A DNA stretch of 13,911 nt, taken from the NCBI GenBank assembly GCA_002338715.1, contig DDIR01000070.1, forward strand, positions 21,950 through 35,860. The letters are read 5' to 3'. How positions within the stretch are numbered: position 1 is the first letter of the stretch; each line of letters opens with the position of its first letter. The position numbers were made by a program, and so were the translations under genes. Shown piece by piece: positions 13,495-13,911 of the stretch. This DNA comes from Phycisphaerales bacterium UBA1845 (GTDB lineage: Bacteria; Planctomycetota; Phycisphaerae; UBA1845). Below the pieces are notes generated by a model that was given only the letters and a program-made list of their open reading frames with translations, was not told the origin of the DNA and ran no database searches.

Positions 13495-13911
13495 ATGCCC
13501 GACGATTCACATGTGGACATTCTGTTGGAGCGAGCGATTTCCGGTGACGATACCGCCACCGAACAGCTCTTGCTGCGCTTTCATGCAAGACTCTTGTATG
13601 TAATCGCGCGCAAGTTACCGGTGCGCCTGCGTTCTTTAATCGCTGTTGAGGACGTTTTGCAGGACGCATATGTGACGATTTTTCGCGAAGTCCGTTCGCT
13701 CAAGCCGCAAGGGTCAGAGGCGTTCTTTCATTGGCTATGCCTCGTCGCCGAGCATCGGCTGTATGACGTCATTCGGGCTGAAAATGCGGACAAACGAGGC
13801 GGGCAGCATCATCGCGTCGACACACAATCCGCGGCTCAGTCGGGCACCGTCGTCGATTGGTTGGAGCAGTTGGCCCTTTATGAACGAACCCCGAGCCAAT
13901 CGGTAGCCGCG
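13495..13911 (+). CDS. ECF-subfamily RNA polymerase sigma factor, 5' part only
   Basis: Translated by hand. 139 codons are open to the right edge with no stop. The product begins MPDDSHVDILLERAISGD and carries sigma70 region 2: a helical segment TEQLLLRFHARLLYVIARKL (22-41), then VEDVLQDAYVTIFREV (51-66), the core RNA polymerase-binding DxxQD/E type motif, and FFHWLCLVAEHRLYDVIRAE (77-96), the -10 recognition helix region. ERTPSQSVAA (130-139) is the inter-region stretch typical of planctomycete ECF sigma factors, where region 4 normally follows. Region 4 is beyond the window. The start is ATG at 13495 with GGGATGA upstream. An in-frame ATG at 13486 is possible but has its G-rich sequence too close. 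No anti-sigma gene is visible on this side, and the target genes are unknown. It is divergent from the 660-residue exoprotein gene. Confidence 0.88.
   Translation, partial: MPDDSHVDILLERAISGDDTATEQLLLRFHARLLYVIARKLPVRLRSLIAVEDVLQDAYVTIFREVRSLKPQGSEAFFHWLCLVAEHRLYDVIRAENADKRGGQHHRVDTQSAAQSGTVVDWLEQLALYERTPSQSVAA

Noticed and set aside
13323..13559. A 78-codon minus-strand open frame across the sigma factor promoter
   Set aside because: It overlaps the start of the ECF sigma gene on the opposite strand and covers the divergent promoter region, with no recognisable protein features.

Overview
The window looks like a chromosomal segment of a planctomycete, most likely a Phycisphaerae-like lineage. 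The clues are two large exported proteins with dockerin-like C-terminal tails, the DCNxNGxPDxCDI-type Cys/Asp repeats and Cys-rich GACC...WDDVC modules common in planctomycete exoproteins, and an ECF sigma factor of planctomycete type ending in the ERTPSQSVA stretch. The species cannot be named from the sequence alone.

Left part (1-5034, all minus strand): six tightly packed genes run right to left with overlaps or gaps of only a few bases. They are a membrane fatty-acid desaturase, a COG2907-type FAD amine oxidase-like protein, a DUF1365 protein, a cyclopropane-fatty-acid-synthase-like SAM methyltransferase, a DUF2878 membrane protein, and a DUF1295 membrane protein cut by the left edge. This is a coherent lipid-modification operon. 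In proteobacteria, related FAD/DUF1365/CFA-like sets are tied to singlet-oxygen responses and, for some CFA-like members, to methylated furan fatty acid synthesis. The desaturase at the head could supply the unsaturated acyl chain that the methyltransferase modifies. That role here is inference.

Middle (5035-6053): a 288-bp leader region precedes the operon. Next comes a small orphan gene (5323-5841, minus) for an RNase H-fold, RuvC-like protein with a TTG start. A 212-bp gap then holds a strong hairpin (5916-5966) downstream of the large protease gene.

Right part (6054-13218, minus): two exported proteins. The 1619-residue protein is a subtilase with a propeptide, a beta insertion inside the catalytic domain, PPC-like domains, Cys-rich modules, a LamG-like domain, TSP3-like calcium-binding repeats and a dockerin-like tail. 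Its apparent catalytic His position carries Glu. The 660-residue protein has two PPC-like and about three Ig-like modules and the same tail.

Far right (13495-13911, plus): the 5' part of an ECF sigma factor gene, divergent from the 660-residue exoprotein gene and preceded by a plausible sigma70-type promoter and a leader hairpin. It continues past the window. No tRNA, rRNA, CRISPR array, insertion sequence or phage gene was recognised.
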